64,000 nt of DNA. Source: Phyto melanocephala. Taxonomy: Eukaryota > Arthropoda > Insecta > Diptera > Rhinophoridae. This document shows, one piece after another, positions 1 to 11,536 of this stretch. Position 1 is the first letter of the stretch. Every line of letters begins with the position of its first letter. The notes below the pieces were generated by a model. It saw only the letters and a list, made by a program, of their open reading frames with translations. It ran no database searches and was not told the DNA's origin. Location of the stretch: the NCBI GenBank assembly GCA_941918925.1, contig OW799233.1, forward strand, positions 144,338,223-144,402,222. Reading direction: 5' to 3'. Both the position numbers and the translations under genes were made by a program.

Positions 1-111
1 ATTTAAAACCGAACATATTTTTATATATGTCCACTTACCAGAGCTTTCTCTTGCAGATTGTCCACTATTTTTTATTATTCTGCTCACTGAATAATAATTA
101 TATTAAATTTA

Positions 112-252
112 TTTTTTTCAACTGACAGAAGTCTCTAGGTTTTTTGAAAATATTTAATATCAATTAAATTAGTGACAAATATTATTAAAATTAAAAAAAC
201 AAATATTAAAGGTCAATTAATTAAAAAAATTTGAGGAATAATTTTTTCTGTG
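112..252 (+). mobile_element. CACAG-ended TIR element, right-end fragment
   Basis: This segment matches the right end of the full copy at 51549-52507. It has the same CTGACAGAA..TCTCTA block, an AT-rich tract and a terminal TTTTTTCTGTG. Only about 140 bp of the roughly 960-bp element is recognisable, and no coding capacity is visible. The family is non-autonomous and its superfamily is not assigned here. Confidence 0.6.
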
Positions 253-764
253 TGGTAAAAATATTATAAAATTTTTGAAAATTTTAAAAATTGTGGTTAT
301 AAATTTTAGTTCTTACACTGAATATAACTAATAAAATAACAATAATTTGTCCATTTCATTTGTAGTCAAAATATGATATATGCATTATACTTTAATTAAA
401 CATAATAATGATAACTAACATAATATGTTTTAAACACAATCATATAGTTAAATCATATTACGTTGCTATTTGATTAAGATTGCCATGTTTTTTCTTTGCA
501 TGTACTTTGCTTTCAGCTTGGTGCATTAGCAGAGTGTCATGACCACTAATAACCGTAGTTTAGACCACTGTCATGACCACTAATAACCGTAGTTTTGATA
601 TCATTTACGCAACTTGGTCAGTTTCAAATATTTAGTTACATATTTTTTCAACGATCGTTACCACTATCGATAGTTTCGACAGCTTTAATATACTGTAGGC
701 TACCGATTATATTTTTCAAATCTATTTTATAAGGAAAAAAATAATTTTATATATTATAATACAA
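253..764. other. AT-rich intergenic DNA with a short tandem duplication
   Basis: No gene or known element was recognised. A 26-27 bp block containing GACCACTAATAACCG occurs twice with a period of about 34 bp, at roughly 535-562 and 569-595. Confidence 0.5.
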
Positions 765-2634
765 ACAAGTAAGAGCACTATATTCGGCTGTGTCGAATCT
801 TTTATACCCACCACCAATTTTATGTACATTTAAAGCACAATATTTATTATATTGTTTATCGCTATGGAATAATCTCTTTATAATAAAATATGTATCACTT
901 TCTTTGTTGAAGGTTTTTAAATTTTAAGGGCCCATGTTGAAGGTGAACTACACCTAGTCTTTAAATTTGTTTTCTGCATTTCATTTGACATTTTCTAATC
1001 TTAAACTAACTCAATTTGATCCGTGGAAAGATACGCAAATGAGCAACGCTTTAAAGTTATTCAGGTTTTTTTATAAAAATGGGCGTTCAAATCAAAATGC
1101 ATTTTGTGCACTTCGTAATTCTTTTGATCAACATAATCTTTCAAATTCGTCAACACTCGGGAGAATTGTAAAAAATATTTAAATTTCTGCAAAACAGGTC
1201 TGTATAAAATGTTAGAAAATCTGTGAATGCCTTCTTAGTTCGTTGAATGGGAACCACTGCTGGTTTTTGCGATAGTGTTGCAAAAGAGCAGTCAACCTCG
1301 CCTCATCATCATGCCCAACAATTGAGCATCAATATTGTCATTGAAAATTAAGACCATCAGATAGAAGAGTGGCGCCAAGGATGGGGGGCCATTTAGCCGA
1401 TATTTTGTTGAATACATAATTGAACCATACAAATATTATAATTACAAAAATAAATACTTATAATATCCTAAATAATTTGTTTTTTATTTAAATTCAACAT
1501 CGGTCCTTAAAATTTAACCACCCTTAATAACTTCGATATGCTACTAAAATGCTTTTGTAAATGTAGTCTTTCAATGAAAGTGGTCGTTAAAGTAGGCGTG
1601 TCAATAGAGTTTCTGCTAATAAATACAACTTAGATATTTCAATATAGTCCTTTATTTTCCCAAAAACTTTGTCAATAGAGAAATTACATGAATTAAAGAT
1701 AAACCGTTATATGGAAGGTAGGCGTTAAAGTGGGCGTGTCACCTAAACTTTTTGGCAAAACAATTACATTGATTAGAAGGATATACGTAGCAAATTTGAT
1801 CATCATACCTCTAATTTTGGCGGTTTTATGAGCTTTTAAATTTCATTAACGGTATATAACGTGAAAAGTGGGCGTTATAGTAAGCGTGTAGAAGTTATTT
1901 TTGCGAATGAGTACAACTTAGGTGTTTAAATATAGCTTTTTATTATTCCAAAATCGTTATTAATAGAGAAATTATATGAATTTTAGTTAAAACGTTATAT
2001 GGGAGGTTAGCGTAAAAGTGGGCGTGGCAAATTGATTTTCCGTAAAAAAAAAGCGACTCACCAAAAAGCAAAGTATGCAAAATTTCAGAGTCGGACATCC
2101 AATTTTGTTGCTTTTATGACGTTTTTGTTTTTAAATATACCGAAAAATACACTGTGCGGTATAAATTTTCGTTCATTTTGATCGATAACTCCTTTCCTAA
2201 TGCATAGATTTAGATAACTTTCGGGGAAAAATATTGTTTTTACTCAGGAAATATATTTGAAGTTTCATGAGTCTACGATAGTGCGTTTGGACACAATTCC
2301 ATTTTATTCGATGTTTGTAGGACACGGTTTTTTCGACCTACTCTTGCTTTTCGAGCTATAACTCTCTTCCTAATATTCCGATTTAGCCCATTTTCAATAC
2401 CAAACAAGCCTTGTCTATAAGAAAGATTCTGGCAAAATTTGAGCCCACTAGCTTTTTCGGTGCGACCTCTATCGTGCTTTCAACAGACGGACAGACGGAC
2501 GGACATAGCTAGATCGTCATCAAATCAATCCCTGATTCAGAATATATATACTTTATGGGGTCTAAAATGGATATTTCGATGTGTTACAAACGGAATGACA
2601 AAATGAACAATTTTTTTGGTGGCGGGTATAAAAA
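765..2634 (-). mobile_element. Family A (mini-me/DINE-1-like) element, copy 1
   Basis: Both termini are present. On the + strand it opens with ACAAGTAAGAGCAC and an ATTCGGC hairpin and closes with TTTTTGGTGGCGGGTATA. Inside are 288-bp-type repeats (motifs GTGGGCGTTATAGT and TTTTGGCGGTTTTATGAG), then an ACAGACGG tract near 2484-2505 and the block CCCATAAAGTATATAT read on the minus strand. A GTCY microsatellite in such an element is the hallmark of dipteran mini-me/DINE-1 elements, which are Helentron-associated; the link for this family is inferred from structure. A mariner MITE is nested at 909-1525. There is no open reading frame of its own, so it must be mobilised in trans. Confidence 0.8.
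909..1525 (+). mobile_element. Mariner-derived MITE nested in family A copy 1
   Basis: The ends are inverted repeats of the type GAGGGTGGTTAAATTTTAAG, decayed on the left (GAAGGTTTTTAAATTTTAAG). Position 967-1182 still reads as the N-terminal DNA-binding part of a rosa-like mariner transposase, with the stretch YKNGRSNQNAF followed by FDQHNLSN and GRIVKN. A later stretch near 1270-1330 resembles the downstream SVxExP..RAQQL region in another frame. The catalytic domain is deleted. In this copy the left TA has become TT. Confidence 0.8.
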
Positions 2635-3243
2635 GAACTAACATGCATTTTTAAAATATTTTATATGTTATTTTACCTTAATATTCAAAATAAGACTTAA
2701 TTTCCTGTCGTGTTTTGGCTCTATAAATTGCTCGAGTTTATTAAAATTCTTAAAAATATTTTTAAATATTTTTCATTACCGTTGTTAGGTAGTTAAGCAC
2801 TGTGCAAAGTCCTCGTATTTCCAAGTGATTTCATAACTCATATACAGAATGCAAAAAAAAAAAGAAAACAAAAGAACGGTTTCTTTTAGCCAAATTGCAT
2901 GAATCATTCTATTATTTTGTTGGCATATGGCTGTATGAAATATATAGAAATGTACACTCTTACTTAACTGTTTTTTAAAATACTGTACAGTGATTTGCAA
3001 AAATTTATGGATAAATACCTTTTCTAGTAAAGCTATAGTGGAATAAATCAAACAAGTTTTGAATATACAGAAATAAAATATCTTATATCGTATTAATAAA
3101 TGTAAATGTTTTAGTGTTTGGATCTTTATTACTTTATTACAAAATTATGGTTAAAAGGTACTGAAAAAAATTTGCCATTAAAAAAACAACTTTGATTAAT
3201 TGAAGAATATGTTTTATCCATTAAACCACCTAGACATTTCGTG
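2635..3243. other. AT-rich DNA, nothing recognised
   Basis: Short open frames occur, but none has family-like composition or a recognisable motif. Confidence 0.4.
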
Positions 3244-3420
3244 TTTGAAGAAATAAGTTCCGATTAGGATATAAGGGAGCCAACTGTACCAAACAGTGCA
3301 TTTTTCACGATGTGATGGAGTCTGTAAGGCTTGCTGTGGATTGGTCTAACTATATATGATGCAATTTTGTTTACTAAAGAACCTGTCACGCTAAAAGAGA
3401 GTCTCATCGCTGAACACAAT
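3244..3420 (-). pseudogene. Mariner (DD41D-like) transposase fragment
   Basis: The minus strand reads VFSDETLF, containing the first catalytic aspartate of Tc1/mariner transposases. It continues SKQNCI, TNPQQ, HREKCTVW and GTYFF, corresponding to the usual block between the first and second aspartates (..NKQNC..NPQ..HPEKCTVWC..GPYFF). Two in-frame stops interrupt it within 60 codons, so it is an inactive fragment. No terminal repeats were found around it. Confidence 0.72.
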
Positions 3421-4750
3421 TTTAAAACTAAATATAAATAATTGGAAGCGTTGTTAAATCGTCAGCCTCTTTATGATGATTTTCCGGAGCAAACTTAATG
3501 TAAATATCATAATTAAGCGAAGTATGACAGTACTATTGACAGTTATCCCTTGGTTCTATTGAACTGAAAACCCCCTTAAACAGCTTGATATGAACATGCC
3601 AAAGATCCAAGGTCTCAGCTACTTTAACAAAATTTTAACAACGACGTTTTTACAGTTGAACATACACAGAAACATACAATTGAGCATACAAAGGCATATA
3701 TAAATTGATCAGGTGAACGCAGTTCAAAGAGAATTTTTAATTTTATATTTACGAAAATTAACATTTCAAAAATAAAAAAATAAAAAAAATCGAAGAGAGA
3801 AAATTGTTTTTTATCTATTGACTTTGACATTTTAAGTCGAAAAAAGGTGAAAAAAAAAGTTAATCTGCTGACGAATCAGAACTACTTGATGAAAAAATTT
3901 GCCTTGGATCAAACTTTACATTCAATGTATGATGTAACTCTTTGAATTGTTTTATAAAGAACAATATTTTTTCAGCTGTACCCATAATACTGCCTGTAAC
4001 TATACAAATATATAACAACTTGTACCAGCTTTAGAATAATAAGACAACATCGTTTTGTTTAATGTAAATAAATCAGCACGTTGGCAATGTCAAGTGTTAT
4101 TCTTCCGAACACGAAACAACATTGATGGCTTCGCTGATACTTCATAATAACAACGCCGCATAACTCAACACTTACATACAACGAATACAAAAAAGTACAT
4201 ACCTTTAGATACTTGAAACAATAAGTAACTCTTCAAGGCTCTAAAGAATTAAAGAATACAGACTTGCTAAAATAAAAATATGAATACAAAAACAAAGAAT
4301 ATGTAAAAAAAATTGGCTTAAACAAAAATTAAGAAATATTATGTAAGTAATTATATGTAAGTAAGTATGAAAACAAGCAGACATTTAGACAATTTAAAAG
4401 AATTAAACAGATTTGTATGTGGAGTGCGGTAAGGTAAAGATTTGCATTTTCCCTTGAGTTTTATTCATTCTTCGTTTAACATAAAAAAAAAATATTTTGG
4501 TATCTGTTTGACTAGATAAAAGACAATAAAAAATGGGAAATATTTTATGATCAGCTGTGTCGAATTTTATACGCCAATTACAAGTACATATGTATGTGTT
4601 TGGTTTTCTCTAAAGTCAATATTTTAACATAGATACAATTTTATTGAAATGATGTTAAATCTTTCTCGCCGTTTTATTAAATAGCGATCTCCGCTTCGAC
4701 TCTCCGAGTAATCATAAAAATTTTTAAATTTTTTGATGGTAAGTAGTATA
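3421..4750. other. AT-rich intergenic DNA
   Basis: No gene was recognised. A short block at about 4549-4571 (GCTGTGTCGAATTTTATACG) looks like a worn terminal hairpin of family A or B. Confidence 0.35.
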
Positions 4751-5770
4751 GTGGGGTGATCGATTATTCGACTTTTTTAAGAAACCAGTTTTCAAATAGT
4801 TTGAAATTTAGAATTTTAAAAAACCGGTTGCTATTTTGGTTAACCGGTTCGAATATATAAATTATAATATTTAAAAAAAAAGATTATAATAAAAATTATA
4901 TTTAAATATGAAATTTTTACAGTTTATATACATTTGGCTGCACAATTACGCAATAACTGACATGAATGCAGTTGACCCATTTGGTTTTAATTATATGAAT
5001 TTAAGGACAAAAGGTACTCTTTACAAGTAAAATAAATAAATACAAAAATAAATAAGACTTTTTATAGGGCTGTTTTAAATTTGTGTATCTCCTTCTGTAC
5101 ATTTTTTAAATGTTAAATAGATCTTCTAAACTAATATGAACTAACGTATTTTGTTTGAAATGATTTCTGTAATTTGATATAAATTTTAAAATCTTTAAAA
5201 TTTTATTTATTATATTATACCCCTGACAGACATAAAAATATGAAATAAGGCATAAACTAGTTTGTTCGATGGTTTAATTGAAACTTAAGTTGACGGACAC
5301 TCAATGCCCTTAATTAAAATAAGGTCCTGGGTGGAGATATTATTGGTTTTTCTTTATTGTAACTACACCTTTTACCTAAAAATGATCGATCAGCTAAGTT
5401 TATGCTTCAATTATCTTTAACTTTTAACGTAAGGTTTATATCTTATAAAAAAATAATATTTAAGCTCAATTATTTTTCTTATTTTACATTTGTTTTTTAA
5501 AAAACAAATAAATTTCTTACAATATTATGGAAGAATATTCAACAGTTTTAATTTTCTGATTTTTTGAAACTTTTTGCGTACTAAATATATTATGGTACGA
5601 TTAATTACAAAGATATATGAAAATAAACTTAAAAAAATAAAAAACCGGCTTTTTCGGATAAAAAAACCGGTGTATTTGATATTCGAGAAATCAACATTTA
5701 GAAAAAATCGCCAGTTGAAAGAGGAAAAAAACCGGGTCTTCCACCGGTTGTAAAACCGAGTCGATCACCC
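4751..5770. mobile_element. TA-flanked TIR element rich in ACCGGTT motifs
   Basis: The left end reads GTGGGGTGATCGA and the right end, on the other strand, reads GGGTGATCGACTCGG; both are bordered by TA. Just inside each end are repeated AACCGGTT-type motifs (4820-4852 and 5643-5755). The 1-kb interior is AT-rich with no coding remnant. TA targets suggest a Tc1/mariner-type mover, but the TIR is imperfect. A shorter ACCGGTT-rich patch lies at 62058-62107. Confidence 0.6.
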
Positions 5771-6059
5771 TATAGTCTAATATGGACTATTGGAATAAAC
5801 TGGATAGGTAATCGACAGCAAGTCTCATGTGTTTCAACCATCCGCCCGGTCTCTTGAAAACATTTGCTGCCGAAACCCCACAAACATTAATTCATAATCA
5901 CTTTTAACAATCTTAACTTTTAAGTACGAAGCACTTCGCAATACAACCTCTACCTTCATGCATACAAAAATTAACTTACTCAGGAGCTCAAACCAGCACA
6001 CCTTTGAAAGCACTAGCAATTTGTTTAATGGAAAATGGAAAAGGAAAGTGAAGTCAATG

Positions 6060-6450
6060 CCAATTTTTTTCTCCTTGCCCTACAATGATGAACAATTTGC
6101 GTATTTACAAAATTTTTGAATTTGGGGCTCTGAAAATCCTTACGGGATCCACGAAAAACAAATGTACCTGCAATGAGTAACTGTCTGGCCTGTCTTTTTT
6201 GAAGATGATCCTGAAATTGCAGTAACTATGAAAGAAAATCATTATAGAATTATGATAAAGGATTAGACGGCATGTATTTAGGTGACATATTGTTTTAGCA
6301 AGGCGGTGTCACCTGCCAAAGAGAAATTTTGAGCTCAAATTCGAGATCCAATGAATATTCGGTAAGATTCAGCCACATCTCTGTAAAAAAGTAATGGAAC
6401 ATTTTACAAAAAGAGTTATGACGTGTTATCATTGCCGTTGGGTATTGACA
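6060..6450 (+). pseudogene. Mariner (DD41D-like) transposase fragment
   Basis: The plus strand reads NDEQFAYLQ, then IWGSENPYGIHEKQ, VTVWPV and FEDDPEIAVTMKENHYRIM. After a decayed catalytic region comes VMEHFTKRVMTCYHCRW, the usual C-terminus of this family. Several in-frame stops (for example after LQNF and after MYLQ) make it a clear pseudogene. The central QQDG and PLD motifs cannot be read. The organisation matches the remnant at 57560-58534, which is on the other strand. Confidence 0.72.
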
Positions 6451-6799
6451 TATATTTTACTGCATAATAATAAGAAAAAAATCACATCGATCTAAAAAAA
6501 TACCTGTTTATATATTAAAATCAAAAAGTGCATTCTTATTGAGACGCTCTTTAAAAAAATCAGGAAGTTATTTTTCATAATTCGCTAACTTACAACCATT
6601 TGTAGGAGTCATAATTTATAAATGGTCCTACATATACTCTACATATTGAAAAATAACAAGTAAGAGCACTATATTCGGCTGTGCCGAATCTTTTATACCC
6701 ACCACCAATTTTGTGTACATTTAAAGCACAATATTTATTATTTTGTTAATCGCTATGGAATAATCTCTTTATAATAAAATATGTATCACTTTCTTTGTA

Positions 6800-7402
6800 G
6801 AGGGTGGTTAAATTTTAAGGGCCCATGTTGAAAGTGAACTACACCTAATCTTTAAATTTGTTTTCTGCATTTCATTTGACATTTCTCAATCTCAAACTTA
6901 TTCAATTTGATCCGCGGAAAGATAAGCAAATGAGCAACGCTTTAAAGTTATTCAGGTTTTTTATAAAAATGGGCGTTCAAATCAAAATGCATTTTGTGCA
7001 CTTCGTAATTGTTTTGATCAACATAATCGTTTAAATTCGTCCACAATCGGGAGATTGGTAAAAAATATTTAAATTTCTGCAAAACAGTTCTGTATAAAAT
7101 GTTAGAAAATCTGTGAATGCCTTCTTAGTTCGTTGAATGGGAACCACTGCTGGTTTTTGCGATAGTGTGGCAAAATAGCAGTCAACCTCGCCTAATCATC
7201 ATGCCCAACAATTGAGCATCAACATTGTCATTGAAAATTTGGAGCATCAGATAGAGGAGTGGCGCCAAAAATGGGGGGGCCAATTGGCCGATATTTTGTT
7301 AAATACATAATTGAACCATACAAATATTATAATTGCAAAAAGAAATACTAATAATATCCTAAATAATTTGTCAACATCGGTCCTTAAAATTTAACCACCC
7401 TT
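6800..7402 (+). mobile_element. Mariner-derived MITE nested in family A copy 2
   Basis: This is a clean 603-bp copy. The left TIR GAGGGTGGTTAAATTTTAAG and the right TIR (AAGGGTGGTTAAATTTTAAG on the other strand) are flanked by TA at 6798-6799 and 7403-7404. Empty family A sites (for example 55640-55655) read straight across with a single TA, proving the boundaries. It carries the same truncated mariner N-terminal coding relic as the other copies. Confidence 0.88.
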
Positions 7403-7429
7403 TATAACTTCGATATGCTACTGAAATGC

Positions 7430-8480
7430 TTTTATAAATGTAGTTTTTCAATGAAAGTGGGCGTAAAGTAGGCGTGTCAATAAAGTTTCTGTTAACAAAT
7501 TAAAGTTAAATATTTCAATATAGTCCTTTATTTTCCCAAAAACTTTGTAAATAGAGAAATTACATGAATTTAAGATAAACCGTTATATGGGAGGTAGGCG
7601 TTAAAGTGGGCGTGTCACCTAAACTTTTTGGCACAACAATAACATTGATTAGAAGGAAAAACGTAGCACATTTGATCATCATACCTCTAATTTTGGCGGT
7701 TTTATGAGCTTCTAAATTTCATTAACGGTAGATTACGTGAAAAGTGGGCGTTATAGTAGGCGTGTCAAAGTTATTTTTGCGAATGAGTACAACTTAGGTG
7801 TTTCAATATAACCCTTTATTATTCCAAAGTCATTAGTAGTAGAGAAATTATATGAATTTTAGGTAAAACGTTATATGAGAGGTGGGCGTAAAAGTGGGCG
7901 TGGCAACTTAATTTTCTACCACAGTAATGACATTGCCTAGGGTGATATTTGTAGCAAATTTTATCATCATACCTCTAATTTTGGCGGTTTTATGAGCTTT
8001 TAAATTTCATTAACGGTAAATAACGTGAAAAGTGGGCGTTATAGTAGGCGTGTCAAAGTTATTTTTGCGAATGAGTACAACTTAGGAGTTTCAATATAGC
8101 CCTTTGTTATTCCAAAATCTTTATTAATAGAGAAATTATATGAATTTTGAGTAAAACGTTATATGGGAGGTGGGCGTAAAAGTGGGCGTGGCACCTTAAT
8201 TTTCTGGCACAGTAATGACAATGCCCAGGGGGATATACGTAGCAAATTTTATCATCATACCTCTAATTTTGGCGGTTTTATAAGCTTTTAAATTTCAATA
8301 ACGGTGGATAACGTGAAAAGTGGGCGTTATAGTAGGCGTGTCAAAGTTATTTTTGCGAATAAGTACAACTTAGGAGTTTCAATATAGCCCTTTATAATTC
8401 CAAAATCTTTATTAATAGAGAAATTATATGAATTTTGAGTAAAACGTTATATAGGAGGTGGGCTTAAAAGTGGGCGTGGC
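7430..8480. repeat. 288-bp tandem repeats inside family A copy 2
   Basis: The motif GTGGGCGTTATAGTAGGCGT recurs at 7744, 8032 and 8320, an exact 288-bp spacing, with a more diverged unit before and a partial one after. Each unit also holds TTTTGGCGGTTTTATGAG and ATATGGGAGGTGGGCGTAA. Copy 5 has one unit fewer, so the array changes by whole units. Confidence 0.85.
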
Positions 8481-9172
8481 ACATTGATTTTCCGTTACAA
8501 AAAAGCGGCTCACCAAAAAGCAAAGTGTGCAAAATTTCAGAGTCGTACATCCAATTTTGTTGCTTTTATGACGTTTTTGTTTTTAAATATACCGAAAAAT
8601 ACACTGTGCGGTATAAATTTTCGTACATTTTGATCGATAACTCCTCTCCTAATGCATAGATTTAGATAATTTTTGGGGAAAAATATTTTTTTTACTCGAG
8701 AAACATATATTCGAAGTTTCATGAGTCTACGTTAATGCGTTTGGACACAATTCCATTTTATTCGATGTTTGAAGGACACGGTTTTTTCGACCTACTCTTG
8801 CTTTTCGAGCTATAACTCTCTTCCTAATATTCCGATTTAGCCCATTTTCATTACCAAACAAACCTTATCTATAAGAAAGATTCTGGCAAAATTTGAGCCC
8901 CCTAGCTTTTTCGGTGCGACCTCTATCGTGCTTTCAACAGACGGACAGACGGACAGACGGACAGACGGACAGACGGACAGACGGACGGACATAGCTAGAT
9001 CGTCATCAAATCAAACCGTGATTCAGAATATATATACTTTATGGGGTCTAAAATGGATATTTCGATGTGTTACAAACGGAATGACAAAATGAATATACCC
9101 CCACCATTTTTTTGGTGGCGGGTATAAAAATAATTGATAATTGAGAAATTATCAACAATATGTGTACAATTA

Positions 9173-9478
9173 CACTGTGCATGAAATTGACACTTTTTTT
9201 TCGTGACAAGCTGGGCACCTAGCGTTTTAACATAATTCGGGTACGCTAAATCCAGTGGTGCCCTCGGTTTTTTAAGATTGGCTCTGGTTTTCGAGATATA
9301 CCGTTATTTCGAAAATGGAGGAGGTTGCACCACATATGTTCGCGTAACTCAAAAACGCTTTAGCTTATTCCAAAAACTTAAAAAACCGAAATTCCGCAAT
9401 AAAATTTCCTTTAATAAAAGTAAAATTTCTTTCTAATATCCGTAGTCGTTTTAGAAAAATAATTTTTTTTTTGAATCT
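9173..9478 (+). mobile_element. Solo TIR of the CACTGTGC transposon family
   Basis: It begins CACTGTGC and from about 9210 matches the left TIR at 15006-15300 nearly base for base (GGGCACCTAGCGTTTTAACA onward, through GCACCACATATGTTCGCG). It stops where the longer TIR continues into the AT-rich inner part. The first 30 bp differ somewhat from the long element. There is no coding sequence. Confidence 0.8.
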
Positions 9479-9510
9479 TGATCTATTTTAATGCAACAGT
9501 TTTAAGTTTC

Positions 9511-11536
9511 TATACCCGCTACCAAAAAAATGGTGGGGGTATATTCATTTTGTCATTCCGTTTGTAACACATCGAAATATCCATTTTTGACCCCATAAAG
9601 TATATATAATCTGAATCATGGTTTGATTTGATAACGATCTACCTATGGCCGTCCGTCTATCCGTCTGTTGAAAGCACGATAGAGGTCGCACCGAAAAAGC
9701 TAGAATGTTCAAATTTTTCCAGAATCTTTCTTAGAGACAAGGTTTGTTTGGTATTGAAAATGGGCTAAAATTGAATATTAGGAAGAGAGTTATAGTTCGT
9801 AATGCAAAAGAAGGTAAAAAAAACGGTATAAAATGCAATTGTGTCCAAATGCATTAAATATTTCTCCCCAAAAATTTTTTAAATCTATGCATAGGGAAAG
9901 GAGTTATAGATCAAAATGTACGAAAATTTATACCGCGCAGTGTATTTTTCAGTATATTTAAAATTTGAAACCTAATAAAACAGACAAAATTAGATGTACT
10001 ATCCTGAAATGTTGCACACTTTGCTTTTTGGTGAGGGGCTTTGTTGTAACGAAAAATCAATGTGACACGCTTACTTTTACGCCCACCTCCCATATAACGT
10101 TTTACCCAAAATTTATATAATAAATAAAGATTTTGGAATAATAAAGGCCTTTATTGAAATATCTAAGTTGTGTTCATTAGCAGAAATAACTTTGACACGC
10201 CTACTATAACGCCCACTTTTCACGTAATCTACCGCTAATGAAATTAAAAAGCTCATAAAACCGACAAACTTAGAGGTGTGATGATAAAATTTGCTACGTA
10301 TATACTTCTAGTCAATGTCGTTACTATGCCAGAAAATTAAGGTGACACTTCCACTTTTACGCCCACTTTTACGCCCACCTCCCATATAATGCTTTATCTC
10401 AAATTCATATAATTTCTTAACGAATAAAGATTATTGAATAATAAAGGACTGTATTGAAATATCTAAGTTGTATTCATTAGCAGAAATAACTTTGACATGC
10501 CTACTATAACGCCTACTTTTCACGTTATCTACCGTTAATGAAATATCAAAGCTCATAAAACCGATAATATTGGAGGTATGATTTGCTACATATATCCTCC
10601 TAATCAATGTTATTGTTATGCCAAAAAATTTAGGTGACACGCCCACTTTAACGCCTATCTCCCATACAACGGTTTATCTTAAATTCATGTTATTTCTCTA
10701 TTGACAATGTTTTTGGAAAAATAAAGGACTATATTGAAATATCTAAGTTGTATTTAATTGCAGAAACTTTACTGACACGCATACTTTAACGCCCTCTTTC
10801 ATTGAAAGACTAAATTTACGAAAACATTTTACTAGCATATCGCAGTTATAGAGGGAGGTTAAAGGGCCGATGTTGATTTTAAATAAAACACAAATTATTT
10901 AGGAAATTGTTATCATTTTTTTTGTTATGATAATATTTGTGTGGTTAAATTATGTATGAAACAAAATATGGGTCAAATGGCAACCCCCCCCCCCCCCCCC
11001 CCCCAACCTCGGCGCCACACCACCAACCGATGGTCCAAATTTTAAAGGACAGTGTTGATGCTCAATTGTTGGGCACGATGATGGGTCGCAAAAGACAGCA
11101 AAGGTTATCATTCAATGAACTAAGAAGGCATTCACAGATGTTCTAGCATTTTTACAGACCTGTTTTGCAGAAATTTAAATATTCTTTAGAATTCTCCCGA
11201 TTGTGGACGACTTTGAACGATTATGTTGACCAAAAGAATCACGAAGTGCACAAAATGCATTTTGATTAGAACGCCCATTTTAATAAAAAAAAAAAAAACC
11301 TGAAAAACTTTAACCTGTTGCTCATTTGCGCATCTTTCCAATGTTTAAATTGAGTTAGTCTGAGATTAAGAAATGTCAAATGAAATGCGAAATAAAACTT
11401 GTTTATGTGTGGTTCACCTTCAACATGGGCCCTTAAAATTATTAACAAAATAATAAATATTGTGCTTTAAGTGTACAAAAAATTGGTGGTGGGTATAAAA
11501 GATTCGACACAGCCGAATATAGTGCTCTTACTTGTT
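9511..11536 (+). mobile_element. Family A element, copy 3
   Basis: It starts TATACCCGCTACCAAAAA and ends with GATTCGACACAGCCGAAT then CTTACTTGTT. It has CCCATAAAGTATATAT, a short GTCCGTCT tract and two to three repeat units, and the nested MITE begins at 10851. Sequence between the MITE end and the 3' hairpin has been deleted (junction near 11440). It lies 33 bp after the solo TIR. Confidence 0.82.
10851..11440 (-). mobile_element. Mariner-derived MITE in family A copy 3, one end deleted
   Basis: The TA at 10849-10850 is followed by GAGGGAGGTTAAAG. The far end stops at CATGGGCCCTTAAAATT without its terminal ACCACCCTC. It contains a 21-base C run at 10984-11004, where other copies have 6 to 12 bases. 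Confidence 0.75.

Larger units (their letters stand above)
6656..9130 (-). mobile_element. Family A element, copy 2 (long form)
   Basis: This is a complete element with both terminal hairpins, the nested MITE (6800-7402), an array of 288-bp units and a long ACAGACGG tract (about 8939-8993). It is almost identical to copy 5 at 32465-34651: by eye I found three substitutions and one missing repeat unit. Similarity stops at the element ends, so the pair arose by transposition and not by segmental duplication. No protein is encoded; the 61-residue minus-strand frame at 8537-8722 is incidental and duplicated with the element. Confidence 0.85.

Noticed and set aside
8537..8722. 61-residue frame found identically at 34058-34243
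   Set aside because: Identity reflects the duplicated family A element. The frame has no conserved start or domain and is not kept in other copies.
8939..8993. CRISPR-like short repeat array
   Set aside because: It is an 8-bp simple repeat without spacers, in a eukaryotic transposon.
10952..11146. Proline-rich frame
   Set aside because: The prolines come from the 21-base C run in the MITE. The frame is absent from other copies.
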